A DNA stretch of 64,000 nt. It comes from Paraburkholderia phenazinium (GTDB lineage: Bacteria; Pseudomonadota; Gammaproteobacteria; Burkholderiales; Burkholderiaceae). The notes beneath the pieces were generated by a model, which did not search any database, was not told the DNA's origin, and was given only the letters and a program-made list of their open reading frames with translations. Position 1 is the first letter of the stretch, and the number at the start of each line of letters is the position of its first letter. The stretch spans positions 2,542,001-2,606,000 of the forward strand of contig NZ_FSRM01000001.1 of NCBI RefSeq assembly GCF_900141745.1, read 5' to 3'. This document shows positions 51,308 through 60,546 of the stretch, piece after piece. The translations under genes were made by a program, and so were the position numbers.

Positions 51308-52141
51308 TCAATTCATCGCGAGCGCATCCGCAAGCCTGGCTTGTGGGCGCGCCACGTGATAGCCCTGCACGTAGACCTTCGGACGTTGTCTGAGCCAGCG
51401 TAGCTGAGCCTCGCTTTCCACGCCTTCTACGACTACCCGCATCTCGAGCTTGTCGAGCATGTCGAGCAAACCGGTCATCACCACACAGTCACGCGGCGAT
51501 GCCGGCACGCGGGTCAGAAATCCGCGTGCCAGTTTGACCGTGTCGATCTGCACCGTGCCCAGCATGGCGAGCGGCGAATAACCCGAACCAAAGTCGTTGA
51601 GCGCGAGGCGTACGCCGAGTTGCCGCAACGAGCGTGTGAATTCCTGCGTGGACAAGAGTGTCGAGGCGTCTTCGGTAGCAACCAGTTCGAACTCGAGGAG
51701 TGTGGGATCGATGCCGTGACGCTGGGTTGTCGCGCGCACTGTGCTGCCCAGCGTCGCATCGAGCAATTGCGACGGCTGGATATTGATGGCGGCCGCCGGC
51801 AACGCCTGGCCGGTCCGTCGCATCTCGGCCAGTTGCAGGCACACCGATTCCAGCATGAATTCGCTGACCTCGCGCGCGGTGTCCCTGTCTTCGAAGGCCG
51901 ACACGAAGCATTCGGGCAGGAGCAGGCCATACTCGGGATGCTGCCAGCGCAGCAGGCATTCGACATTGAGCAGCTTGAGGCTCTGCGCGTGCACAACCGG
52001 CTGGAACGCAACGCCGAACTCGCCCGCCCGCAGGCCTCGGCGAATCCGTTGCGCAAGTTTTTCGTCGGAGCCGGAGGGCGCCGCTTCGTTCGCGGCGCCG
52101 TGGCCCGACAGGGATAACGCGGCACTTCCGACGCGGTCCAC
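51308..52141 (-). CDS. EAL-domain protein with degenerate active site
   Basis: A 277-residue stand-alone EAL domain. Kept: Glu61 in ECLLR, Asn120, Glu152, Lys203, Glu239 and Gln259. Changed: the first Asp of the DDFG loop is Asn182 (LNDFGSGYS), and the Asp that follows the catalytic Lys is Ala205 (VKLARGF). Both are metal-site residues in active c-di-GMP phosphodiesterases, so this is probably a c-di-GMP sensor or protein-binding EAL. GTG 52141 has AAGGAA upstream. It is transcribed divergently from the autotransporter gene across a 900-base gap. Confidence 0.87.
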   Translation of the reverse strand: MDRVGSAALSLSGHGAANEAAPSGSDEKLAQRIRRGLRAGEFGVAFQPVVHAQSLKLLNVECLLRWQHPEYGLLLPECFVSAFEDRDTAREVSEFMLESVCLQLAEMRRTGQALPAAAINIQPSQLLDATLGSTVRATTQRHGIDPTLLEFELVATEDASTLLSTQEFTRSLRQLGVRLALNDFGSGYSPLAMLGTVQIDTVKLARGFLTRVPASPRDCVVMTGLLDMLDKLEMRVVVEGVESEAQLRWLRQRPKVYVQGYHVARPQARLADALAMN

Positions 52142-53041
52142 AGGGCATTCCTTTCTAAAGTGAGCGGCAAGCTCGAATCGGCCCTCAAGGGTTGTATGGG
52201 CTACTTCCTGCAGAGCTTAGGCGAATGCCTCGCCCGTGTGTCGGTTAATTGACCGGCAAGGAGCGGTTCGACACAGAGTGCAATAACCAGATTCGCGCGC
52301 TGCGAACTGCATGTCCGGCACATCGCCTGGGCGCGGCGGCGCTTTGATGGACTCAAGCATAAAGCGGGTTGTTTCGGAAAACTGTCAAGAATCGACAGCT
52401 GGAGACGCTTAAGTTTTAAATGATGTTAAATCATGGGGATTAAATGGTGAAAACATGGAGAAATGCAGAAAAGACATAACGGTGTCTGGTCTGATTTGCG
52501 AGATAGGAAATTGGTTTTTGAGTTGGTGCTGTCTCATTTTTAATCTGATCGTGGCGATGATTTTTGATGGAATCTGAGGCGTATTGATATGATGATTATC
52601 GAATCTGGCCGAATGAATTGACTGAAAATATCGTTCCTTCTGCCTGAACTTTAGTGCCTTTCGGTGCGCATCGTTAATAGTCTGGCTAATTCATATTTCT
52701 AGGATTTGGCTGGCTGAGAGCCCCATGTGGTGGGGCTTTGGGACGATCTGTTCCATTGTGTTCGCATGTCTCAAACTAGCGCGATGCTTGCTGACATTTC
52801 CCGGCCCTTTGAATTTAAAAGATAGGAAGATTAGCTTCCTCGCATCGAGTTGACGATTTTTAACAAATGTCGCCGCTTGAATTTGCATTGCTTGTCAATC
52901 ATCCAATACCGAAGCTCATAGAATCCGCTCATCCCAATTTTATGCGCGTCGGGATTTGGTCTTTGAGTCCGGATAATTTTGTCTGCTGAATACCAGAACA
53001 TCCGGTTGGTGTCGCGCGTTACCTGAGAGAGATTTTCGAAA
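52142..53041. other. AT-rich 900-base region upstream of the autotransporter gene
   Basis: Clearly lower GC than its surroundings and without a credible gene. It contains the inverted repeat ATGAT-GTTAA-ATCAT (52420-52434) and a hairpin AGCCCC/GGGGCT (52719-52724 and 52732-52737) followed by TTT. It probably holds the autotransporter promoter and a long leader. AT-rich stretches of this kind are typical H-NS-type silencing targets, which is inference. Confidence 0.55.
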
Positions 53042-56000
53042 ATGAACAGGTCATACAGAAGTATCTGGAATGAGGCACTCGGTGCGTGGGTGGCGGCATC
53101 GGAAATCTCATCCGCGCGCGGCAAGCCGAATAAATCGGGTATTGCGAAAGCTGTCACTGCCGTCTTGCTGACTACCGGCCTGGGAGTCAGCGCCGTACAT
53201 GCGCAGTATCAGGCTGGCGGGGGCAACGCCTCGGGCGCGGGTCAGGTGGCGATAGGGCCGGGTGCGTCGGCTGCCTCGACCAGTTCGGGAACTTACGGAA
53301 GTATTGCGTTGGGCAAGGGCGCCACGGCGACCGGTAACGGCGCATCGACGATTGCGATTGGCTCAAATGCCTACGCCTCGAACCCCACCGCCAACCTCGG
53401 AGATGCGTTGGCGCTCGGTACCCAGGCAACGGCTTCCGGCCAGGACTCGACCGCGGTCGGCGGCCAGACCACCGCCAGCGGGATCAACACGCTCGCGATT
53501 GGCAATAACGGCACGTCCGCCACCGCAGCGAACGCAACGGCATTCGGGGTAGGCGCCACATCATCGGCTAAATACGCCACCGCGGCGGGCAGCTTTACTA
53601 CGGCTTCTGGCGTGGGATCGGTCGCGATCGGCGCCAACGCTACAGCGCCGGCCGTGTCACAGGGGCAGAACTCCATTGCTATCGGCGGCCAGTCGGTCAC
53701 GGGGACGACGGCGGCGGGCGGTGTGGCGATCGGCTATGCCGCGACGAGTTCGGCTGCAAGCGGGGTTGCCCTGGGACAGTCGGCGACCGCGGCGGGTGCA
53801 TCGTCGGTGGCGTTGGGGCAGAGCGCGGTGGGCTCGGCAACCCAGGCGACCGCGGTTGGCTACAGTGCCCGTGCAGCGCAGCAGGCGGTGGCGATCGGTA
53901 ATGGCGCGAGCGCGACTGCGACGTTCTCTGCCGCCATCGGCGGCAATGGTACGGTTGCCAATGCTTCGCAGGCCTCAGCATTCGGCGATGCGGCGACGGC
54001 ATCGGGCGTGGCGGCCACGGCGCTCGGCACATTCGCTACGGCGAGCGCCGCGAGTGCGACCGCAATCGGCACGACATCGACTGCAACCGGTACGGGCGCT
54101 ACGGCGATCGGGACGTATGCCACTGCAGGCAGCAACAATTCAACTGCGATCGGCGACGGCGCGACCTCAAGCGGGACGTCGTCGTCGGCGATCGGCTACA
54201 ACTCGATCGCCGCTGGCAACGGGTCGCTTGCGCTCGGCACGGGCAGCAGCGCCAGCTACGCGAACAGCGTGGCGATCGGCGCAGGCAGCGTGACCGGGAC
54301 GGCCGCGCCGACTGGCACGGGTTATCTGACGGGTACTGCAGCGCCTCTTTCCGAGGTATCGGTGGGCAGCGCCAGCGCATTGCGCCGGATCACGAATGTA
54401 GCCGACGGCTCCGCGCCGCAAGATGCGGTCACGGTGTCGCAGTTGAGCACTGGCATGAGTACCACGGCGAGCAGTATCACCCGTTTGTCGACCTCGACAT
54501 CGACCGGTTTGAGCACGGCGGCGAGCAGTCTCGCTTCGTTATCCACTTCGACGTCGACGGGGATCAGCACGGCGCAAAGTGGGGTGAATTCGCTGTCGAC
54601 CGGGTTAAGCACTACGAACAGCAATGTAACTACCTTGTCGACCTCGGCTTCCACGGGGATCAGCACGGCGCAAAGCGGTGTGGCCTCTTTGTCGACCGGG
54701 TTGAGCACTACCAACAGCAATGTGACGGCGCTGTCGACTTCGACCTCAACGGGGCTGAGCACGGCGGTGAGCCGCGACGCCAGTCTGTCGACGGGATTGA
54801 GCACGACGAACAGCAATGTGACCACCTTGTCGACCTCGGCTTCCACAGGGATCAGCACGGCGCAAAGCGGTGTGGCCTCTTTGTCGACCGGGTTGAGCAC
54901 GACCAACAGCAGTGTGACGGCACTGTCGACTTCGACGTCGACGGGCATCAGCACCGCGCAAAGCGGCGTAGGTTCGCTGTCGACGGGTTTGAGCACGACC
55001 AACAGCAACGTGGCTTCGTTGTCGACGGGACTGAGTTCGACGACCAGCAGCGTGGGCTCGCTCTCGACCGGTTTGAGCACGACGAACAGCAATGTGACGG
55101 CATTGTCGACTTCGACCTCGACCGGGCTCGCGACCACGAACAGCGGCATCGCCAGCTTGTCGACTGGGGTGAGCACCGTCCAGACCAACGTCAACGCCCT
55201 GGGTACCAGCACGGCGTCGGCGTTGGGCGGCGGAGCCACCTATAACCCGTCGACCGGTGCGGTCAGCCCGCCCGCGTACACGACGTACAACGCGAACGGT
55301 ACGACCAGCACGGTCAACAACGTCGGTGCAGCGCTGAGCAATCTCGACAGCCAGGGCATCAAGTATTTCCATGCCAATTCGACGCTGGCGGACTCGCAGG
55401 CACTTGGGACGAATAGCGTTGCAATAGGACCGGCTGCCGTAGCTCATAATCCCGGCGATGTCGCACTGGGCTACGGTTCGGTGACGTCCGCCGCGAACCC
55501 CACCAGCAGCGCGACGGTCGGATCGACGACCTTCAGCGGTTTTGCTGGCGCGACGCCCACCAGCGTCGTGAGCGTCGGCGCATCCGGTGCGGAGCGGCAG
55601 ATCACGAACGTCGCGGCGGGGCGGATTACGGCAACCAGTACCGACGCGGTGAACGGGAGCGAGCTTTACTCTGTAGCGAGCCAGGTGAATTCGGTGGGGA
55701 GCACGGTGAGTTCGTTGTCCACGGGTTTGAGCACGACGAACAGCAATGTGGCTTCGCTGTCGACCTCGACTTCGACGGGCATCAGCACGGCGCAAAGTGG
55801 TGTGACTTCTCTGTCCACGGGCTTGAGCACGACGAACAGCAATGTGGCTTCGCTGTCGACCTCGACTTCGACCGGCATCAGCACCGCGCAAAGTGGTGTG
55901 ACTTCTCTGTCCACGGGCTTGAGCACGACCAACAGCAACGTGGCTTCGTTGTCGACCGGGCTGAGTTCGACGACCAGTAGCGTGGGTTCGCTGTCGACAG

Positions 56001-58078
56001 GTTTGAGCACGACTAATAGCAGCGTGGCATCGCTGTCGACTTCGACCTCGACGGGCATCAGCACGGCGCAAAGTGGTGTGACCTCGCTGTCTACCGGCCT
56101 GAGCACGACCAACAGCAGCGTGGCTTCGCTGTCGACCTCGACCTCGACGGGCATCAGCACCGCGCAAAGTGGTGTGACCTCGCTGTCCACCGGCCTGAGC
56201 ACGACCAACAGCAGCGTGGCGTCGCTGTCGACTTCGACTTCGACGGGCATCAGCACGGCACAAAGCGGGGTGACTTCGTTGTCGACGGGTATCGGTTCGC
56301 TGTCCACGGGGCTGAGCACGACCAACAGCACGGTAGCGGGTCTTTCCACGTCGACTTCGACCGGTCTGAGCTCGTTGTCCACCGGCATCAGCACGACGAA
56401 CAGCAACGTGGCCAGCCTGTCGAGCTCGACTTCAACCGGCATCACCTCGCTGTCCACCGGCCTCAGTACAACTAACAGTGCCGTAGCGAGCCTCTCGACC
56501 TCAACCTCGACCGGCATCACCTCCCTGTCGACGGGTCTGTCCGCCACCAACAGCAACGTAGCCTCGCTGTCGACAGGCGTAGCAAACTCGGTCCAGTACG
56601 ACGATGCAAGCCACACCAAGGTCACGTTGGGCGGTGTCGGTTCGACCACGCCGGTGACACTGACCAACGTTGCCGCCGGCGTGAACCCGACCGACGCGGT
56701 GAACTACGGTCAGTTGAGTTCGCTCTCCACCTCGACCGCGACGAGCATCACTTCGCTGTCGACGGGCGTGAGCACGGCACAGAGCGGCGTTGTGTCCTTG
56801 TCCACTGGCCTGACCACGACGAACAGCAATGTCGCGTCGTTGTCTACCGGACTCACTACCACAAACAGCAACGTTGCCTCGCTGTCGACGGGGTTGAACA
56901 CGACCAATAGCAACGTAGCGTCCCTGTCTACAGGCCTCAACACGACCAACAGCAATGTTGCTTCACTGTCGACGGGCCTGAACACCACCAACAGCAACGT
57001 CGCTTCGTTGTCTACCGGCCTCACCACCGCCACCAGCAGCGTCACCGCGCTGTCGACCGGCATCCAGAACGGCACCGTGGGCCTCGTGCAGCAGGTAGGC
57101 GGCGCGCCGGGCAACGGCGCCATCACGGTGGGCGCCAACACGGGCGGTACCAGCGTCGACTTCACGGGCACCGCGGGCGCACGCCAGCTTTCCGGCGTCG
57201 CGGCCGGCACCGCGCCGACCGATGCGGTGAACGTAAGCCAGTTGCAGGCAGTGGCCTCAGTAGCAAGCGATGCCGTGCTGTACGACAACGCTTCGCATAC
57301 GAGCGTGACGCTCGGCGGTGTCGGTGCAACCTCTACGGTTGCGTTGACCAATATCGCAGCAGGGGCGATTACCGCGACCAGCACCGACGCGGTCAACGGC
57401 AGCCAGTTGTTCGCACTCGAAACGCAAATCGGCACGCTGGGCGGCCAGGTCACGCAGATCTCGCAAGGCACGACAACAGGAGGGTCGTCGTCGAATTCCA
57501 AGTATGTCGCCGTGAATTCGACGGGCAGCGCAGCAAGCGCCACAGGTACGGAGTCGGTTGCCATCGGCGGCAATTCGACGGCGAGCTCGAACAACAGCGT
57601 TGCGGTGGGTTCGGGGTCCCAGGCAACCGGCTCCGGTTCGTCCGCAGTGGGCGCCAACGCAGTAGCGTCAGCGCCGAATTCGGTGGCGATCGGCGCGGGC
57701 TCGGTGGCGAGCGAAGCGAACTCGGTATCGGTGGGCTCGCCAGGCAATGAGCGGACCATCACCAACGTGGCGCCGGGCGTCAATCCGACCGATGCGGTAA
57801 ACGTTGCACAACTGCAAGGCGTTCAGCAGAATATCAACGACACGGCGCGTGCAGCGTATTCGGGCGTCGCCATGGCGGGTGCGCTGGCCGGTTTGCCTCA
57901 GGTGGAACAGGGCAAGACCTTCCAGGTCGCCGCAGGGGTGGGCAACTATGCGGGATACAGTGCCATCGCCATCGGCGCCAGTGCGCGGCTTACGCAAAAC
58001 ACCATCGTCAAGGTGGGAGCCAGCGCAACGGATGGCGCTCACGTGCTGGTCAACGCCGGTGTCGGATATTCCTGGTAA
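53042..58078 (+). CDS. Trimeric autotransporter adhesin (YadA/BpaA-like)
   Basis: A 1678-residue type Vc adhesin. It has an extended signal peptide (NRSYRSIWNEALGAWVAASE; cleavage about residue 54), a YadA-like head of AIG-type 14-residue repeats (about 60-460), stalk 1 (about 469-716), a second head/neck block (about 717-885), stalk 2 (about 889-1180), a neck, stalk 3 (about 1226-1343), further necks and a short head, and the C-terminal 12-strand membrane anchor ending VNAGVGYSW. The stalks are dominated by Ser, Thr, Gly and Asn. Necks show the NVAxGxxxTDAVN pattern. The frame is intact. It likely mediates adhesion, aggregation or biofilm formation. Confidence 0.95.
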   Translation: MNRSYRSIWNEALGAWVAASEISSARGKPNKSGIAKAVTAVLLTTGLGVSAVHAQYQAGGGNASGAGQVAIGPGASAASTSSGTYGSIALGKGATATGNGASTIAIGSNAYASNPTANLGDALALGTQATASGQDSTAVGGQTTASGINTLAIGNNGTSATAANATAFGVGATSSAKYATAAGSFTTASGVGSVAIGANATAPAVSQGQNSIAIGGQSVTGTTAAGGVAIGYAATSSAASGVALGQSATAAGASSVALGQSAVGSATQATAVGYSARAAQQAVAIGNGASATATFSAAIGGNGTVANASQASAFGDAATASGVAATALGTFATASAASATAIGTTSTATGTGATAIGTYATAGSNNSTAIGDGATSSGTSSSAIGYNSIAAGNGSLALGTGSSASYANSVAIGAGSVTGTAAPTGTGYLTGTAAPLSEVSVGSASALRRITNVADGSAPQDAVTVSQLSTGMSTTASSITRLSTSTSTGLSTAASSLASLSTSTSTGISTAQSGVNSLSTGLSTTNSNVTTLSTSASTGISTAQSGVASLSTGLSTTNSNVTALSTSTSTGLSTAVSRDASLSTGLSTTNSNVTTLSTSASTGISTAQSGVASLSTGLSTTNSSVTALSTSTSTGISTAQSGVGSLSTGLSTTNSNVASLSTGLSSTTSSVGSLSTGLSTTNSNVTALSTSTSTGLATTNSGIASLSTGVSTVQTNVNALGTSTASALGGGATYNPSTGAVSPPAYTTYNANGTTSTVNNVGAALSNLDSQGIKYFHANSTLADSQALGTNSVAIGPAAVAHNPGDVALGYGSVTSAANPTSSATVGSTTFSGFAGATPTSVVSVGASGAERQITNVAAGRITATSTDAVNGSELYSVASQVNSVGSTVSSLSTGLSTTNSNVASLSTSTSTGISTAQSGVTSLSTGLSTTNSNVASLSTSTSTGISTAQSGVTSLSTGLSTTNSNVASLSTGLSSTTSSVGSLSTGLSTTNSSVASLSTSTSTGISTAQSGVTSLSTGLSTTNSSVASLSTSTSTGISTAQSGVTSLSTGLSTTNSSVASLSTSTSTGISTAQSGVTSLSTGIGSLSTGLSTTNSTVAGLSTSTSTGLSSLSTGISTTNSNVASLSSSTSTGITSLSTGLSTTNSAVASLSTSTSTGITSLSTGLSATNSNVASLSTGVANSVQYDDASHTKVTLGGVGSTTPVTLTNVAAGVNPTDAVNYGQLSSLSTSTATSITSLSTGVSTAQSGVVSLSTGLTTTNSNVASLSTGLTTTNSNVASLSTGLNTTNSNVASLSTGLNTTNSNVASLSTGLNTTNSNVASLSTGLTTATSSVTALSTGIQNGTVGLVQQVGGAPGNGAITVGANTGGTSVDFTGTAGARQLSGVAAGTAPTDAVNVSQLQAVASVASDAVLYDNASHTSVTLGGVGATSTVALTNIAAGAITATSTDAVNGSQLFALETQIGTLGGQVTQISQGTTTGGSSSNSKYVAVNSTGSAASATGTESVAIGGNSTASSNNSVAVGSGSQATGSGSSAVGANAVASAPNSVAIGAGSVASEANSVSVGSPGNERTITNVAPGVNPTDAVNVAQLQGVQQNINDTARAAYSGVAMAGALAGLPQVEQGKTFQVAAGVGNYAGYSAIAIGASARLTQNTIVKVGASATDGAHVLVNAGVGYSW
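54446..55190 (+). repeat. Autotransporter stalk 1 repeat array
   Basis: Near-identical coding repeats based on a 14-residue unit (SLSTGLSTTNSNVT, 42 bp) alternating with an 18-residue unit (LSTSTSTGISTAQSGV type, 54 bp). Nucleotide identity between copies is high enough for recombination. Confidence 0.85.
55705..56580 (+). repeat. Autotransporter stalk 2 repeat array
   Basis: Successive copies of the combined 32-residue (96-bp) unit made of SLSTGLSTTNSNVA plus SLSTSTSTGISTAQSGVT, differing by a few synonymous changes, ending in shortened units. Confidence 0.87.
56797..57060 (+). repeat. Autotransporter stalk 3: 14-residue repeats
   Basis: Six consecutive 42-bp units encode SLSTGLxTTNSNVA or a close variant, with x being Thr or Asn. 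The unit is exactly two heptads, unlike the mixed 14+18 pattern of stalks 1 and 2. Confidence 0.87.
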
Positions 58079-58140
58079 TGCGTGCGCCGGCGTTGACGCG
58101 CCGGCCTCTCCAGGGCGCCGCCGGCACGGTGAGCGAATCA

Positions 58141-58169
58141 ACGGATCCTCGCCCACGGTGAGGGTCCGT
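58141..58169 (+). terminator. Hairpin between adhesin and DUF2827 genes
   Basis: ACGGA...TCCGT arms (58141-58145 and 58165-58169) extend inward through CCTC/GAGG and CC/GG with two wobble pairs and a CAC loop, then TTTC. It lies 24 bases before the first DUF2827 ATG and could act as a partial terminator giving less transcript for the downstream genes. Confidence 0.6.
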
Positions 58170-58192
58170 TTCAACATGTGTTAAATGTGACT

Positions 58193-59374
58193 ATGCGCAT
58201 CGGCATCTCCGTCATTACTCATACCGGTCAGAACATCTGGCAGAACGGCCTGGGGCAGAACGTCATCTTTCTGGCGGAGCTGTTTCAGCGCTTGCCGTTC
58301 GTGCAATCGGTAGTGCTGATCGATGTCGGCGATCAGGGGGTGATGCCATCGCAGGTGGATCTGGCAGCACGCAATCTGCGCCTGATGAGGGCGCACGAGG
58401 CTAGCGACGAGGTGGATGTGATCGTCGAAATGGGCGGCGCGCTCGATATCGAATGGCTCGACCTGATGCGTGCGCGCGGCAAGAAGGTGGTCTTCTACTG
58501 CTGCGGCCAGCCTTACGTCGGCCTTGCCGAGCCCGCTATCTTTACAAAGCCCACCCATGCACCGCGTCCCGATCGTTGCGACGAGGTCTGGCACCTGCCG
58601 AAAGACAGCGCATTTGCCCCGATGATGCGTCTCCTGCATCGTTGCGATGTGCACGAGGCGCCGTTCATCTGGCATCCTCAGTTTGTTCGGCAGCGAATGC
58701 GTGAAGTCGAGGCGCTCGGCATGCACTATGGCTTTGCAGCCCGCGAGACGGTGCCCAATGAACCGGCAACCGTTGAAGCGGATGGCGCCAAACGCCGCGG
58801 CCTGCGCGTGGCAATTTTCGAACCGAACATTTCGGTGGTGAAGACGTCGAGCATTCCAATGTTGATTTGCGACGAGGCTTATCGCGCGGATGCCAAAACG
58901 GTTGAGGCGATGCATGTGCTCAACACCTTGCACCTGAAAGATCATCCCACCATGCTGTATTTCGCCAACTCGCTGGATCTCGTGCGCCAGCATAAGGCTA
59001 CCTTTCACGGCCGGCACGATATTGTCGGCTTCATGGTGCAGCATGCCGATGCCATCGTGTCGCATCAATGGCAGAACGAACAGAATTACAGCTACCTCGA
59101 CGCGCTCTACGGCGATTATCCGCTGGTGCACAACTCGCCGTGGCTCAAGGACGCGGGGTACTACTATCGCGGCTTCGATGCGCGCGAGGGCGCGGCGCAG
59201 TTGCAGCGCGCCGCGGTTGACCACGCGGAGAGTCTCGACGATTACCGGGCCCGCTCGCAGCGTGTATTCGCAAGCGTTAATCCGTTCAGCCAGCACAACC
59301 TCGACGCGTACGCCGCCCGACTGCTGCATCTGTGCCGCGACACGGCGTTTGCCCCTCACGCGAGCCGCTCATGA
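58193..59374 (+). CDS. DUF2827 protein, putative glycosyltransferase (copy 1)
   Basis: A 393-residue soluble protein. The start MRIGISVITHTGQNIWQNGL and the late segment LYGDYPLVHNSPWLKDAGYY, followed by YRGFDAREGA, are shared with the next two genes. The late Gly-x-Pro-x-x-x-Asn and Glu pattern resembles the nucleotide-sugar-binding end of GT-B glycosyltransferases. ATG 58193 aligns with the paralogues; GTG 58178 is also possible. It follows the adhesin gene on the same strand, which suggests modification of that protein or of a surface glycan. The enzymatic role is inferred. Confidence 0.82.
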   Translation: MRIGISVITHTGQNIWQNGLGQNVIFLAELFQRLPFVQSVVLIDVGDQGVMPSQVDLAARNLRLMRAHEASDEVDVIVEMGGALDIEWLDLMRARGKKVVFYCCGQPYVGLAEPAIFTKPTHAPRPDRCDEVWHLPKDSAFAPMMRLLHRCDVHEAPFIWHPQFVRQRMREVEALGMHYGFAARETVPNEPATVEADGAKRRGLRVAIFEPNISVVKTSSIPMLICDEAYRADAKTVEAMHVLNTLHLKDHPTMLYFANSLDLVRQHKATFHGRHDIVGFMVQHADAIVSHQWQNEQNYSYLDALYGDYPLVHNSPWLKDAGYYYRGFDAREGAAQLQRAAVDHAESLDDYRARSQRVFASVNPFSQHNLDAYAARLLHLCRDTAFAPHASRS

Positions 59375-60546
59375 ATCTCGAACCCGTTCAAATTGGGTTG
59401 CCGCGCAAGCTGCGGGTCGGCGTGTCGATCTTCGTACGCAAGGGCGAGCAGTCGGTCTGGGAAAACGGCATTTACCAGAACTGCATTTTTCTCGTGATGC
59501 TATTGATGCGCTCGCCGTTGGTGGACGCGACATACCTTGTGGCGGGTGGTGGCGATGGGCGCCCCGAGGATGCGAAGAATTTTCTCGCCGATTCGCCCGT
59601 GCCGCTCATCGACATGAACGAGGCCGCCACGACGCTCGACGTGATGATCGAGATGAGTGCGCAACTGGCGCGCGAATGGGTGGTGGCGTTCCGCGAACGC
59701 GGCGGCAAGATCGTCTCGATGCGGGTGGGCAACGACTATGTGATCGACATCGAGCGCATGATCTTCGATCAGCCGCACGGTCTCCTGATTTCAGCTGCGC
59801 CGTATCACGAGGTCTGGACGCTGCCCGAGTACGAGAACACCTGTGTGCCATATTACGCCAGTACGTTTCGCTGTCCGGTGCGCGTGATGCCGCATCTGTG
59901 GAGCCCGCTAGTGCTCGAGCGCGAAGCGGCGCGCCTGCCTGAGGGTCTCAGCTTCGGTTATCGGCCAGGACGGCGGCGCTGGCGCGCGGGCATCTTCGAG
60001 CCCAACATCTGCATGGTGAAAACAAGCTTCGTGCCGCTGCTGTCCTGCGAGGCGGCGCATCGCTCCAATCCTGACATGCTCGAACATGTGTGGGCGTACA
60101 ACACGTTCCATCTGAAGGAGCACGTGAGCTTCAATGGCTTCGCGCGCAGCCTTGACATCGTGAAGCACGGTTTGACTTCGTTCGAGGGGCGCTTTCCGTT
60201 TTGCCGGGTAGTCGCGGGCGATGTCGACGTAGTGGTCAGTCATCACTGGGAAAATGCACAGAACTATGTCTACTACGAGGCACTGTATGGCGGCTATCCA
60301 CTGATTCACAATTCGCATCTGATCGGCGAGTGCGGATACCGCTATCACGACTTCGACTGCCTGGAAGGCGGGCACGCCTTGCAGCGGGCGTTCGCCGAGC
60401 ACGATACCCATCTCAGTGCTTACCGCCAGACAGCAAACGCGTTCCTGCGCGGGTTGGATCCCGAGAACGACGACAATGTGCGCACGTACAGCAATGCGCT
60501 TGCCGCGCTCTATGCGCCCGCTCAGGATCTGGGTATCCCATCATGA
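59371..60546 (+). CDS. DUF2827 protein, putative glycosyltransferase (copy 2)
   Basis: A 391-residue paralogue of the flanking genes: LRVGVSIFVRKGEQSVWENG near the start and LYGGYPLIHNSHLIGECGYR with FDCLEGGHAL near the end. Its start overlaps the stop of copy 1 and its stop overlaps the start of copy 3, both by ATGA, so the three are made together. It lacks the Cys-Cys-Gly (YCCGQPY) segment of copies 1 and 3, having VSMRVGNDYV there, which suggests a different acceptor or donor. Confidence 0.82.
   Translation: MNLEPVQIGLPRKLRVGVSIFVRKGEQSVWENGIYQNCIFLVMLLMRSPLVDATYLVAGGGDGRPEDAKNFLADSPVPLIDMNEAATTLDVMIEMSAQLAREWVVAFRERGGKIVSMRVGNDYVIDIERMIFDQPHGLLISAAPYHEVWTLPEYENTCVPYYASTFRCPVRVMPHLWSPLVLEREAARLPEGLSFGYRPGRRRWRAGIFEPNICMVKTSFVPLLSCEAAHRSNPDMLEHVWAYNTFHLKEHVSFNGFARSLDIVKHGLTSFEGRFPFCRVVAGDVDVVVSHHWENAQNYVYYEALYGGYPLIHNSHLIGECGYRYHDFDCLEGGHALQRAFAEHDTHLSAYRQTANAFLRGLDPENDDNVRTYSNALAALYAPAQDLGIPS

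Noticed and set aside
54746..56263. Long minus-strand open frames across the adhesin stalk (also 54322-55239, 55666-56667, 56710-57783)
   Set aside because: They are produced by the repetitive GC-rich codons of the adhesin gene on the other strand. Their products are simple repeats without domains or ribosome sites.
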